DNA of 64,000 bases from Fructilactobacillus cliffordii (GCF_024029355.1 NZ_CP097117.1:1116001-1180000); one strand, 5' to 3'; counted from the first letter of the stretch, positions 53,493-62,336 are shown. Numbers and translations are program-made. The notes: generated by a model from the letters alone, not told the origin.

Positions 53493-54074
53493 GTGATGAA
53501 ATCACGCCAACCACAGCAGCATTACATCATCGTACTAACTGGTCCGGCGGGAGCCGGGAAGACGACCGTGCAAAATTATTTAGCGACGGAGTATGGCATT
53601 CCCAAGATTATCACGCACACTACCAGACTGCCCCGGGCGCACGAACAAGCAGGGGTTCATTACTACTTTGAAACACCAGAGAGTTTTAACCAGTTGGACC
53701 TCTTGGAATCCGTGCAATATGCTGGTCATCAGTATGGGTCATCGAAAGAGGCGCTCGACCGGGCGTGGCAACAAAATCCATTGGCTTCCATCGTACTTGA
53801 TACCAAGGGAGCCTTGACATATCGGCAACGGCTCGGCGAACAAGCCGTAATTATTTACCTGGCCGTGCCGGAAACGGCGGAGTTACACCGGCGAATGTTA
53901 AAACGGGGCGATTCCCCGGCTGCCGTGCAAGCACGGCTACATAGCGCTGAAACCCAGCGCGATCTGGAGTTGCCGGCAGAGCTGAAAGACGAGGGGATAT
54001 ATCTGCCCAACCGAGAATGGAAACAGACCACCGCGCAACTCCAACAAATTATTGAAAAATTAAACAACGGTTAA
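53493..54074 (+). CDS. Guanylate kinase-like P-loop protein
   Basis: 193 residues, ATG at 53496 (or 53499) behind GGGAGGA. P-loop GPAGAGKTT at about 18-26, then the guanylate-kinase pattern THTTRLPRAHEQAGVHYYF (family: TTR.PR.gE..G.dY.F) and AETAELHRRMLKRGDS. It is shorter and more divergent than housekeeping Gmk and is probably a paralogue of unknown role. It starts 20 bases after the antiporter gene. Confidence 0.85.
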   Translation: MMKSRQPQQHYIIVLTGPAGAGKTTVQNYLATEYGIPKIITHTTRLPRAHEQAGVHYYFETPESFNQLDLLESVQYAGHQYGSSKEALDRAWQQNPLASIVLDTKGALTYRQRLGEQAVIIYLAVPETAELHRRMLKRGDSPAAVQARLHSAETQRDLELPAELKDEGIYLPNREWKQTTAQLQQIIEKLNNG

Positions 54075-54124
54075 GCAATTTTTAAATGCGCTTTGCGATA
54101 CTAGATTGTAAAGGAGCTGAAGTT

Positions 54125-54622
54125 ATGAATCGCATTCCACCATTTATCACGCCATTCGCGATTTTCGCCATTTGCTTGGCGTTAGGCGCAACGAATGTGG
54201 TGACGAACAAGGTGACCCACACCCAGGAAGGGGCGAAGGTTACCAACCAAAAGACCACTGATGGTAATCAGAGTAATTCGAACAAGCAGAATCAGTCGAA
54301 TGACACTACCAAAACGGATCAGAATAACACTGACAACACCACGAATAATGATAATCAGAAGACTGATCAAAAACAAAATAATACCGATCAGACGGATAAC
54401 AAGCAAAATGATGATACCAAGAATAATTCGGAAACGAACAACGATACCACTAAGCAGAATCAAGCTAATACCACGAACGACACCCAAAAGAATGAATCGG
54501 GCACAAGTGGCTCTAATTCTGATAACAAACAAAGTTCAGGGAGTACGGGTAGCCCCACTTCTGATCAACCAACAAGTTCGTCCTCAACTAGCAACAATCA
54601 GAGCCAGGAAGGGGGTAATTAA
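54125..54622 (+). CDS. Secreted or membrane-anchored Asn/Thr/Gln-rich low-complexity protein
   Basis: 165 residues from the ATG at 54125, which follows AAAGGAGC. The upstream in-frame ATG (54086) has no such site. One N-terminal hydrophobic segment (FITPFAIFAICLALGATNVV) is followed by about 130 residues almost wholly of N, T, Q, D, K and S, with no folded domain. It is likely an extracellular disordered stalk or wall-associated linker protein. Its stop is two bases from the next start, so the two are probably coupled. Confidence 0.7.
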   Translation: MNRIPPFITPFAIFAICLALGATNVVTNKVTHTQEGAKVTNQKTTDGNQSNSNKQNQSNDTTKTDQNNTDNTTNNDNQKTDQKQNNTDQTDNKQNDDTKNNSETNNDTTKQNQANTTNDTQKNESGTSGSNSDNKQSSGSTGSPTSDQPTSSSSTSNNQSQEGGN

Positions 54623-54624
54623 GC

Positions 54625-55419
54625 ATGTTTAGCTTTTTAGATGTGATTAATTCGTGGCTGGGTTACATCAACATTGAACCGAAAACCAAGGGTCGGATTT
54701 ATGACGTCCTGTCGTTTTTAGGGGAACTCTACATGGCTTATATTACCTACCGGTTCTTAGCAAATGGTTTTTGGGCGCGCGGGTTACTCCTTCTAGTGGT
54801 GACGGTCGTGTTGGCCTACTTCTTGTACCTGAACACGATTTATTACTTTACTAATCGGACCTCTAAGATTGACGTAACTCCTTGGATTTACAAGATCTTG
54901 CACATTAAACCACAGCCGCAGACACAAGGCCCTAAGGTTCGCAACATCCCGGCGAATGGGATTTACGATAAGCGTAAAACGATGCCCGGTAAGTTAACTA
55001 GTAACGCACCAGAACAACAGTTTATTAACCAATTAGCTGCTGAGTTGTTACAACAAGGCCTGCTGAAAGATAACTATGAAGGTTTAAGCGATTGGGAGTT
55101 GAAGCAACGCTTGCAACACGAACCACGGGTGGATGCCATTGGTCAGGGAACCCTCTTACCGTACTTTGCCATGAAGGCCGAAAACGGTCACCACGTGGTG
55201 TATGCAGGACTCAACGAAGCCCATGCGCAACCAGTTGGAACTGTGACTCAAGTTGGGTTGCAGAGCATTGACCAAGTCGACGCTAATCACGTCCAAATCT
55301 TTTTAGCCGCGGCGTACTTAACCGGCGGAAAATTTAAGCAGTTAGGGCGACGGGGTGTTCTGGAACAGTCAGCTGATTATCAAATTGAACTAGAGATTGC
55401 CTCGAAGGCCACCAATTAA
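54625..55419 (+). CDS. Membrane protein with cytosolic C-terminal domain (DUF6681-like)
   Basis: 264 residues, ATG at 54625. Amphipathic start, then two membrane helices at about 30-70 (YDVLSFLGELYMAYITYRFL, GLLLLVVTVVLAYFLYL), then a soluble domain (INQLAAELLQQGLL, GTLLPYFAMKAENGHHVVYAGLNE). It resembles an unnamed lactobacillar family that I recall as DUF6681, with low certainty. It pairs with the low-complexity protein upstream. Confidence 0.65.
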   Translation: MFSFLDVINSWLGYINIEPKTKGRIYDVLSFLGELYMAYITYRFLANGFWARGLLLLVVTVVLAYFLYLNTIYYFTNRTSKIDVTPWIYKILHIKPQPQTQGPKVRNIPANGIYDKRKTMPGKLTSNAPEQQFINQLAAELLQQGLLKDNYEGLSDWELKQRLQHEPRVDAIGQGTLLPYFAMKAENGHHVVYAGLNEAHAQPVGTVTQVGLQSIDQVDANHVQIFLAAAYLTGGKFKQLGRRGVLEQSADYQIELEIASKATN

Positions 55420-55423
55420 GCAA

Positions 55424-55454
55424 AGACCACTCTCAAATTGGGTGGTTTTTTTTG
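55424..55454 (+). terminator. Terminator after the DUF6681-like gene
   Basis: AACCACCC-type stem: ACCACTCTC / GGGTGGT with a T8 run. Confidence 0.7.
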
Positions 55455-55456
55455 CG

Positions 55457-55471
55457 TTGGAAGCGCTTAAA
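55457..55471. promoter_or_regulatory. cre-like CcpA site at the xylulokinase promoter
   Basis: TTGGAAGCGCTTAAA contains the palindromic AAGCGCTT core of catabolite response elements, with two departures from the TGWAANCGNTNWCA consensus. It lies just upstream of the -10 box TATAAT at 55477-55482, a position suited to repression by CcpA. Confidence 0.5.
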
Positions 55472-55511
55472 TCATCTATAATAGAGAAAAGAAGATGAGG
55501 AGGACAACGTT

Positions 55512-57008
55512 ATGACAAAGTGTGTGTTAGGAATTGACTTGGGAACCAGTGCGGTGAAAGTCTCCGCCGTCGACCGGACCGGAAACATTATTGCTCAAGA
55601 GTCATTTGACTATCCACTAAGTCAACCCCAATCAGGTTACAGTGAACAAAATCCCAACGACTGGGTAATGTCTACCACGGTCGCCATTGTCCGTTTGATT
55701 TTGGATGATCACATTGACCCCAATGACATTGCCGGGGTCAGCTACTCGGGGCAAATGCACGGCTTAGTGCTTCTGGACCAGGATTACCACGTCCTGCGAC
55801 CCGCCATTTTGTGGAACGATACCCGGACCACGGCGGAACGCGAGGAAATTGAACGAATCATGGGCGACGAGTTCGTCCGGATTACGGGAAACCGACCGCT
55901 CGAAGGCTTCACGTTACCAAAACTCTTGTGGGTAAAAAAGCACGAACCAGAACTGTGGCAGCAAACAGCCGTCTTTTTAACGCCAAAGGACTACGTGCGT
56001 TACCGGATGACGGGGCAACTGGGGATTGATTATTCCGATGCAACCGGAACCACGTTGTTAGACATCCATACGAACGAATGGAGTACGGAGATTTGTGACC
56101 GGTTGGGCATTCCAGAGAACATTCTTTCCCCCTTGCTACATTCTGATGACCAAACGGGGACGATTACCGCTGAATACGCGGAATTCTCGGGATTGAGTCA
56201 AGCAACCAAGGTCTTTGCTGGCGGAGCCGATAATGCCTGTGGTGCCCTTGGAGCTGGAATTCTCCGTCCTGAAGTAGTGCTTTCTAGCATTGGGACTTCC
56301 GGAGTGATCTTGAAGTATGAAGATCAACCAACGGATGCCTACCATGGGCACGTCCAAATGGAAGACCACGTGGTTAACGATGCCTACTACTCGATGGGGG
56401 TAACGCTCGCGGCTGGTTATTCTTTGAGTTGGTTTAAAAAGACCTTTGGATCAGACGTTACCTTTGACCAGATGGTGGCAGGAGCAGCAGAATCGGGGAT
56501 TGGTGCCAAGGGACTACTCTTTACGCCGTACATCGTCGGGGAACGGACTCCATACGCGGATGCAAACGTACGGGGCAGTTTCATTGGGGTCGATGCCACC
56601 CAAAACCGGGGCGACTTTACTCGTGCTGTGATTGAAGGAGTCACCTTTAGCTTCCGGGACTTGCTCGAAATTTACCGGCAAGCCGGCGCTCAGTTCCAAC
56701 AAGTAGTGGCCATTGGTGGGGGAGCAAAGAATCCACTCTGGTTACAGATTCAGGCAGACGTCTTTAACGTGCCCGTGCAAAAACTGGCCAACGAACAGGG
56801 ACCCGGCTTGGGGGCAGCCATGATTGCCGCGGTCGGACTTGGTTGGTATCCTGATTACCAAGCCTGTTCGGATCAGTTTGTGCACGTCGACAAGGTTTAT
56901 CAACCAATTCCAGCGAACGTCGAACGTTACAACCAGATTTACCAGCTGTATCACGAAGTTTACCCACAAACAAAGTCATTAACCCACGCACTGCAAGCCT
57001 TAAAATAA
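55512..57008 (+). CDS. xylB: Xylulokinase
   Basis: 498 residues, ATG at 55512 behind GAGGAGGA. FGGY-family sugar kinase: GIDLGTSAVKVSAVD, SGQMHGLVLLD (the xylulokinase signature), FAGGADNACGALGAG and GGGAKNPLWLQIQADV. It phosphorylates D-xylulose to xylulose 5-phosphate for the phosphoketolase or pentose phosphate pathway. It stands alone, without xylose isomerase or transporter genes nearby. Probably under carbon catabolite control. Confidence 0.9.
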   Translation: MTKCVLGIDLGTSAVKVSAVDRTGNIIAQESFDYPLSQPQSGYSEQNPNDWVMSTTVAIVRLILDDHIDPNDIAGVSYSGQMHGLVLLDQDYHVLRPAILWNDTRTTAEREEIERIMGDEFVRITGNRPLEGFTLPKLLWVKKHEPELWQQTAVFLTPKDYVRYRMTGQLGIDYSDATGTTLLDIHTNEWSTEICDRLGIPENILSPLLHSDDQTGTITAEYAEFSGLSQATKVFAGGADNACGALGAGILRPEVVLSSIGTSGVILKYEDQPTDAYHGHVQMEDHVVNDAYYSMGVTLAAGYSLSWFKKTFGSDVTFDQMVAGAAESGIGAKGLLFTPYIVGERTPYADANVRGSFIGVDATQNRGDFTRAVIEGVTFSFRDLLEIYRQAGAQFQQVVAIGGGAKNPLWLQIQADVFNVPVQKLANEQGPGLGAAMIAAVGLGWYPDYQACSDQFVHVDKVYQPIPANVERYNQIYQLYHEVYPQTKSLTHALQALK

Positions 57009-57015
57009 ACTAACT

Positions 57016-57055
57016 AAAAAAGCCGTTCAGAATTAATTTTCTGAGCGGTTTTTTG
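57016..57055. terminator. Bidirectional terminator
   Basis: AAAAAAGCCGTTCAGAA / TTCTGAGCGGTTTTTT hairpin between convergent genes. Confidence 0.88.
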
Positions 57056-57063
57056 CGTAAATG

Positions 57064-58923
57064 CTAATTTAATTTTGCCATTTCTTCTCGAACCTTGGCA
57101 CTATCGTCCGTATCGGTGGAGAAGATGATCTTATCACCTAACCGCAGGATGGTATCCCCAGTTGGTTGAATGATTTGGTTGCCCCGGAAAATCCGGTTAA
57201 CGGTAATGCCTTCGTCAAACGGCAGGTCTTTAATCCGCGTCCCGACAAACTTCCGGTTTTGCAGGTTAACTTCGTGCAGTTCAATGCTGTTGGATTTAAT
57301 CATGTTGAAAGTTGATGGCACTTCGATCATTTCCCGCAGCATGGCGATGTTAATGGCAAAAGTGTTGTAAACTTCCACCCCGAGATCAGTGAGTTCCTTT
57401 TCGTGTTTGTTCAAAACATTGCGATCTTCAAAGCGGGCAATGACTCGTTTGACCCCATACTGCTTGGCAGCCTTGGCCAACTTGTAGTTAGTTTCAGAAT
57501 CAAAGTAAGCAAAGACGGCGATGTCACAGTCGAAGTCTTCTTGGTCAATCAACTGTTGAATGTCCAAGCTCGGCAGGAGGTGAACGTTGGCTTCACTGTT
57601 GAAGGCTTTAAAGTTCTTTTCCTTATCCGTGTAGACATTGACGTCGTACCAGCTTTTCTCCAACTGTTGGGCAACGGGCATGGTGGTGATGTTGACTCCA
57701 AAGATATTGACCTTTAACTTGTGGTAAATATCAGCCTTCGGATTGAAGAAGTGGTTGAACGCCAGGGGTCCGATCAAACAGGTGATGATGGCGGCTAGCA
57801 GGAATGCTCCGGATTGTTGACTGGTTAGGACCTTCAAGTTGTTGGCTACGCTCAAGATGGCTAGCACCATGGTTAAGGTGGTCATTGGTAGTGCCATCCC
57901 AGCAATCGAGTTTTGGCGGTTAAAGCGAAGTCGAAAGATGGGGTAGAGCCCCATCTTGGCAATTAAGTAGCCCAATAAAATCAAGGGAATTAACAAGAGC
58001 GCCTTGGGATCCCCCAGGATTTTTTTAAGGTCGAGACCAACTCCACTCATAATGAAGAAGATGGGAATGAAGAACCCGTACCCAATGGAATCTAGTTTGT
58101 CCTTGGTTGATTCAGAGGGTTTCAAGAGTTTGTAAACCATTCCACCGACAAAGGCCCCCAGGACGGCTTCGGAACCAACCGTCACGGCCACCACGGAGAG
58201 CAGGGCAATGATGAAGAAGGCCAGCCGGATGTCGATTTGTGTAGTTGATTTATTGATTTTATCGAAGTAATCAAAGAAATTGTGGAACCGCATCAAAATC
58301 AAGGCGGCGACTGCAAAGAGAATTAAAATTAGCCACAGTGATTTGGAATCAGACCCAAAGATGGAAGCATAAATGGTTAAGCCAAAGACTGGCACGATTT
58401 CTCCGAGCGCCGAGATTAGCAGAATAGTCTGTCCAAAGGGAGTACTGAGCGCGCTGCGTTCCTTGAGGGCCGCCAGCACGATTCCTAACGAAATGGTCAT
58501 AAACAGAATGGAAGCGAGCCAGACGTCGCTGAACATTCCGGTCACTTTGGTTAGGTAACCAAGGGCAAAGGAAAGGACCACAATCGTCAAGTATCCGTAG
58601 ATGGAGAGCCGGACCGGTGAATACTTGGAAACCTGTTGCCGGGCCTTTTGCTCTAGTTGACTGGGATTTTTGTTCTTCGGTCGAAAGAGATCAAAGTCGA
58701 TTTCGATTCCACTCAGAAACAGCAGAATAATTACCCCAATGCTCGACAGGGACGATAAAATAGCGTCGTGCGGATTAATCCAGTTCAAAAGACTGGGACC
58801 AAGAATAATTCCGACCAGGATTTCTACGACGGACGTCGGTAACGCAGAAATCTTGAAGCGGCTGAGCAGCAAGGGAATTAACAGGGCCGCCAGTAAGATA
58901 ATCACTAAGGACAGTTGGTTCAT
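57064..58923 (-). CDS. CPA2 antiporter with C-terminal RCK (TrkA) domains
   Basis: 619 residues. The membrane antiporter domain (about 1-390; LPTSVVEILVGIILGPSLLNW, FLSGIEIDFDLF) is followed by a TrkA-N-like nucleotide-binding domain (NIFGVNITTMPVAQQLEKS, VAVFAYFDSETNYKLAKAA pattern) and a TrkA-C domain (NRKFVGTRIKDLPFDEGITV, ILRLGDKIIF). Likely a K+ or Na+/H+ antiporter gated by nucleotides. Single gene. Confidence 0.9.
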   Translation of the reverse strand: MNQLSLVIILLAALLIPLLLSRFKISALPTSVVEILVGIILGPSLLNWINPHDAILSSLSSIGVIILLFLSGIEIDFDLFRPKNKNPSQLEQKARQQVSKYSPVRLSIYGYLTIVVLSFALGYLTKVTGMFSDVWLASILFMTISLGIVLAALKERSALSTPFGQTILLISALGEIVPVFGLTIYASIFGSDSKSLWLILILFAVAALILMRFHNFFDYFDKINKSTTQIDIRLAFFIIALLSVVAVTVGSEAVLGAFVGGMVYKLLKPSESTKDKLDSIGYGFFIPIFFIMSGVGLDLKKILGDPKALLLIPLILLGYLIAKMGLYPIFRLRFNRQNSIAGMALPMTTLTMVLAILSVANNLKVLTSQQSGAFLLAAIITCLIGPLAFNHFFNPKADIYHKLKVNIFGVNITTMPVAQQLEKSWYDVNVYTDKEKNFKAFNSEANVHLLPSLDIQQLIDQEDFDCDIAVFAYFDSETNYKLAKAAKQYGVKRVIARFEDRNVLNKHEKELTDLGVEVYNTFAINIAMLREMIEVPSTFNMIKSNSIELHEVNLQNRKFVGTRIKDLPFDEGITVNRIFRGNQIIQPTGDTILRLGDKIIFSTDTDDSAKVREEMAKLN

Positions 58924-59014
58924 AAGTTCCTCCGTTTGGTTGTGAAATTAAAAGATTCACAGTTAGTTATAGAAGATTTTACCTGATTTGTCTATGAGAA
59001 TGTTAAGAAAAAAT

Positions 59015-59062
59015 AAAAAGCGGCTTGCTCCGCTCCAAAACGGGAGCAGCAAACCGCTTTTT
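59015..59062 (-). terminator. Terminator after the 2-hydroxyacid dehydrogenase gene
   Basis: AAAAAGCGGCTTGCTCC / GGAGCAGCAAACCGCTTTTT-type long hairpin. Confidence 0.85.
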
Positions 59063-59074
59063 AAAGCCTTAGAT

Positions 59075-60073
59075 TTAAAGGTTTACTTCTTTATCAGATT
59101 TTCCGGTGGTTAACAGGGATAAGCTAGCGTCCATGGCGAATTGAACCATGTTCTTAACGGCGACCTTCGTGTAGAAGGCGATGTGCGGCGTAATTAAAAC
59201 GTTATCGCGTTTCATCAAGTCCTTAAGCCGAGCGTCTGGAATCTTATCAAAGCTACCGAAGTTTGTGTTAAAGATGCCCACTTCGTCTTCGTAAACGTCC
59301 AGCGCAGCCCCGGCAATCTTACCGCTGTCTAAACCACGAATTAAAGCATCGGTATCGATTAAGGAACCCCGAGCGGCGTTGATAATCCGGATGCCGGGCT
59401 TCATTTGACCGATGGTTTCATCGTTAATCATGTGGTCATTTTCCTTTAGAGCCGGAGCATGGAGCGTCAAAATGTCGGAGTTTGCGTATAACTCTGCTGG
59501 CGTATCGACGTAAATGCCTTCCTTTTGTAGTTCAGGGTTGGGAAATGGATCGTAAGCAATGACCTTAGCACCAAATCCCTTCACAATCTTAACCACTTCG
59601 CGACCAATCCGACCAGTGGCGTAAACCCCGACCGTTTGTTGATTCATTTCTTCGGCAATGTCTGGAGCCCAAGTTAAGTCCCCATGCCGCATTTTATCTT
59701 CAAATTTTTTTGTATTTCTGAGGAGCCGCATCATTTCAGTCACAGCTAGTTCAGCAATTGCAGATGGAGAATAAGCCGGAACGTTAGTAACGTGAATGTC
59801 ATTGGCCTTGGCAGCGTCAGCATCGACGTTATCAACTCCCACGTTTCGTAAGGAGAGGGCGTGGATGCCATATTGACCTAATTGGTCTAATACCGCCTTG
59901 GTGTAAGGCTTTTGTTGGTAAGCAACGACCCCGTCAAAGCCTTCTGCTTCTTTGACCGTGTCTTCATCGAGGAGCTTGGATTCACTTTTGACCTCAACGT
60001 CTGGGTGTTGTGCTTCCCAGTCCTTTAAATATGGTGCTTCATCGTCACGAATTCCGTAAGCAATAATCTTCAT
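59075..60073 (-). CDS. D-2-hydroxyacid dehydrogenase, D-lactate dehydrogenase type
   Basis: 332 residues, ATG at 60073 behind GGAGG. It is an NAD-dependent D-specific dehydrogenase: MKIIAYGIRDDE start, SLRNVGVDNVD, a GRIGREVVKIVKGFGAKVIAYD nucleotide fold, NAARGSLIDTDALIRG and catalytic His in TPHIAFYT. It closely resembles lactobacillar D-lactate dehydrogenases, but HicDH-type enzymes share these motifs, so the substrate is not certain. Confidence 0.9.
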   Translation of the reverse strand: MKIIAYGIRDDEAPYLKDWEAQHPDVEVKSESKLLDEDTVKEAEGFDGVVAYQQKPYTKAVLDQLGQYGIHALSLRNVGVDNVDADAAKANDIHVTNVPAYSPSAIAELAVTEMMRLLRNTKKFEDKMRHGDLTWAPDIAEEMNQQTVGVYATGRIGREVVKIVKGFGAKVIAYDPFPNPELQKEGIYVDTPAELYANSDILTLHAPALKENDHMINDETIGQMKPGIRIINAARGSLIDTDALIRGLDSGKIAGAALDVYEDEVGIFNTNFGSFDKIPDARLKDLMKRDNVLITPHIAFYTKVAVKNMVQFAMDASLSLLTTGKSDKEVNL

Positions 60074-60144
60074 GATTAATTTCCTCCTTTGCTTTTACGC
60101 CCTCATTATAGCATTTTATCCACTAATAATTTCAAGGATTCGCT

Positions 60145-60780
60145 TTAGGAATTTTGCGTTGGTAGGCCCAGCCATTTGAGCCAACTTGGGGTAAAGAAAC
60201 GTTCCAAGTTGTGGGTCAGCACCAAGGTTTCGGGTTGCGGATAATCATGTTTCAAGATGTCACAAACGGTGGCGTAAAAGGCGAAGGCGTGGAAATGGAG
60301 CTCTTGGTAATTAAATTGAAAGGTAATTGCGATGATGCCCCGTTCCTGCATCACGCTAATGACGTGGATGATTTGGGTAGTAAAATACTGGGTGGCAATC
60401 TCTGCGAGCTGGTCGTAGTGAGAACCATCGGTCCGAAAGAGGAGTAGTTGTTTCAGCTTTGAATTTTCATAGAGGACGCTTATGACTTGATCGAGGTTTA
60501 AAACGGTTTCCTGCCACGCGGAAGCGGCATTTTGCCACGTAAGTTGGTCTAAACCGTGTTGCAGTTGGTGTTCGTAATCAGTCGTGAGTTGTTTGAACAA
60601 TGGTTCAATTAGCTCATCCAGTAGTTCGGCTTTAGAATTAAAGTATTGATAAAAGGCACCGGTAGTGCGGTGGGCTTTGCGACAAATTTCTCTAAGGGTC
60701 GTTTGTTCGTAGCCATGCTCTAAAAAGGCCGCTAAGCCCGCGTGTAACAGTAGATCATGAGTAGATTGTTTAGTCATCAT
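60145..60780 (-). CDS. TetR family transcriptional regulator
   Basis: 211 residues from the ATG at 60780, seven bases after AGGAG. N-terminal helix-turn-helix (THDLLLHAGLAAFLEHGYEQ, TLREICRKAHRTTGAFYQYFNSKAELL). Divergent from the metal-binding lipoprotein gene with a perfect 13-base palindrome between them, so it probably controls itself and perhaps that gene. Ligand unknown. Confidence 0.88.
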   Translation of the reverse strand: MMTKQSTHDLLLHAGLAAFLEHGYEQTTLREICRKAHRTTGAFYQYFNSKAELLDELIEPLFKQLTTDYEHQLQHGLDQLTWQNAASAWQETVLNLDQVISVLYENSKLKQLLLFRTDGSHYDQLAEIATQYFTTQIIHVISVMQERGIIAITFQFNYQELHFHAFAFYATVCDILKHDYPQPETLVLTHNLERFFTPSWLKWLGLPTQNS

Positions 60781-60816
60781 GGGAAAGCTCCTAGCCAAAT
60801 GGTTGCGATTATTTAG

Positions 60817-60829
60817 ATAACAGTGTTAT
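60817..60829. promoter_or_regulatory. Perfect palindrome, probable TetR operator
   Basis: ATAACAGTGTTAT, centred on 60823, 37 bases before the TetR start and within its likely promoter. Confidence 0.5.
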
Positions 60830-60905
60830 ATTATTAAACGAAATTAAAATGATGGTATTTAATCCATTGATAATGCTAGTTATATTATAGGGGGAAAACG
60901 GGGAA

Positions 60906-61832
60906 ATGGCAAAATTACGACGAGTTGCACTAGTTTTGATAACACTGTTGTGTACGGTGGGACTAGCTGCTTGTAGTACGAGTAAAAAGCAAACACAGCA
61001 ACAGACTCATCCCAAGCAAATCAAGGTAGTCGCTTCCACCAACATTTACGGGCAGATGGCCCAAGCCGTGGTAGGAAAACATGGTCAGGTGAAATCATTA
61101 GTAAATAGTGGGGTAGATCCGCATGACTTTAACCCCAGCACGCAGGATGCCAATCAGATTAGTGACGCCAACATTATCATTCAAAACGGAATCGGTTACG
61201 ATGATTGGATGAACAAGCTAGATCAAAATGCCAGCGATGCAGCGGTCAAGCTGAACGTTGGTAAGTTGATGAACAAAAAGGATGGAGACAATGAACACCT
61301 GTGGTACGATCCGCAAACCGCACCAAAAGTCGTTAACCAGTTGGTCAAAGAAGCCAGCAAATTGCAACCGAACCACAAACAAGAATTTACGAAGAACGGA
61401 CAGAACTACATTAATCGCCTGCAAAAGGTGAACCAGCTAGCAGCTACTAGCCGACAGAACCTCAAAGAGCACCAATTAAATCGGAAGGTCGATGTGAGTG
61501 AACCGGTCTTTGATTATGCCCTACAGGCGATGGGTTATGAAGTCAATAACCGGAGCTTTGAAAATGCAACCCAAAAGGAAGTAGATCCTTCCCCTGCTAG
61601 CATTAAAGCGATGAAAAAAGATATTACAGACCACCGGATTGCTTTCTTTGTTGATAACACCCAAACCGATAGCAAGACGGTCAGTCAAATGGTGAAGTTA
61701 GCTAAGCAACACGACGTGCCGGTAGTGAAGGTAACGGAAACCATTCCGAAGAATCAGAAATACGTGGAGTGGATTACCCAAACGTACCAAGAAGTTTTAA
61801 ACGTGCAACAACGCGAGTTGCAGGATAAATAA
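60906..61832 (+). CDS. Metal ABC transporter substrate-binding lipoprotein (ZnuA/AdcA-like)
   Basis: 308 residues, ATG at 60906. Lipoprotein signal with lipobox LAAC. Cluster A-I metal-binding fold: VVASTNIYGQMAQAV, GVDPHDFNPS (His ligand), NEHLWYDP (His ligand) and FFVDNTQTD (late acidic ligand). Where many homologues have a third His the sequence reads VSEPVFDYALQAMGY. No permease or ATPase gene is adjacent, so it must pair with a transporter elsewhere. Zn versus Mn cannot be told. Confidence 0.88.
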   Translation: MAKLRRVALVLITLLCTVGLAACSTSKKQTQQQTHPKQIKVVASTNIYGQMAQAVVGKHGQVKSLVNSGVDPHDFNPSTQDANQISDANIIIQNGIGYDDWMNKLDQNASDAAVKLNVGKLMNKKDGDNEHLWYDPQTAPKVVNQLVKEASKLQPNHKQEFTKNGQNYINRLQKVNQLAATSRQNLKEHQLNRKVDVSEPVFDYALQAMGYEVNNRSFENATQKEVDPSPASIKAMKKDITDHRIAFFVDNTQTDSKTVSQMVKLAKQHDVPVVKVTETIPKNQKYVEWITQTYQEVLNVQQRELQDK

Positions 61833-61909
61833 AGAAAATTAACGCTTTATTAGTGGTCGAAATGGATAGAATGTGCTACATTTAAGGCATAAAAAAGGAG
61901 GGTTTCATT

Positions 61910-62197
61910 ATGAAAAACGTACTTTTAGGACTTAGTTTAGCTGCCAACGTGGCATTAGGATACGTTGTATTAAAAGACACGGATGCTTTGGAAGATTTAA
62001 CTGAAAAGTTTGATGAATTAAGTGGTAAGGCTGCTGAAAAATTTGATAGCTTTACTGACGAAGCAGAAGGAAAAGCCAAACAGGTCGAAGGCGCTCTGAC
62101 GGATGACCCAAAGGCCAAGTTGGAAGGCGACTTCGAAAGTGGCAAAGGCGCTGTGAAAGAAAAAGTTCAAGACGCCAAAGATGCTTTAACTGACTAA
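61910..62197 (+). CDS. CsbD-like small stress protein with N-terminal hydrophobic segment
   Basis: 95 residues, ATG at 61910 behind AAGGAGG. A short hydrophobic start (VLLGLSLAANVALGYVVL) is followed by a charged helical repeat region with CsbD-like spacing (AEGKAKQVEGALTDDPKAKL, GDFESGKGAVKEKVQDAKD). CsbD/YtxH-type proteins are general stress proteins of unknown mechanism. Single gene with terminator. Confidence 0.75.
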   Translation: MKNVLLGLSLAANVALGYVVLKDTDALEDLTEKFDELSGKAAEKFDSFTDEAEGKAKQVEGALTDDPKAKLEGDFESGKGAVKEKVQDAKDALTD

Positions 62198-62202
62198 TCA
62201 AA

Positions 62203-62238
62203 AAGAAGGACGTGCAGCGTTGACTGCCGTCCTTTTTG
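62203..62238. terminator. Terminator
   Basis: AAAGAAGGACG / CGTCCTTTTTG stem between convergent genes. Confidence 0.75.
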
Positions 62239-62249
62239 TGTGGTTTAAA

Positions 62250-62336
62250 TTAGCGTTGGGCGTACCACGATAGGCCCATAATTGATAAAAAGATGAGCAC
62301 CAATGCGATGACCACCAGTAAATTCCGAATTTTCAT
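62250..62336 (-). CDS. 28-residue single-helix membrane peptide
   Basis: ATG at 62336 preceded by GGGAGG eight bases upstream, stop TAA at 62250. The product starts MKIRN, has one membrane helix (LLVVIALVLIFLSIMG) and ends LSWYAQR, with a positive start as in type I small membrane peptides. It is too short for usual gene calling, but the ribosome binding site is excellent. Function unknown. It could be a regulatory microprotein or a toxin-like peptide. Confidence 0.55.
   Translation of the reverse strand: MKIRNLLVVIALVLIFLSIMGLSWYAQR

Noticed and set aside
54182..54632. Long frames in both strands over the low-complexity gene
   Set aside because: They arise from the repetitive AAT/ACC/CAG codons and encode only Ile/Arg-rich sequence.
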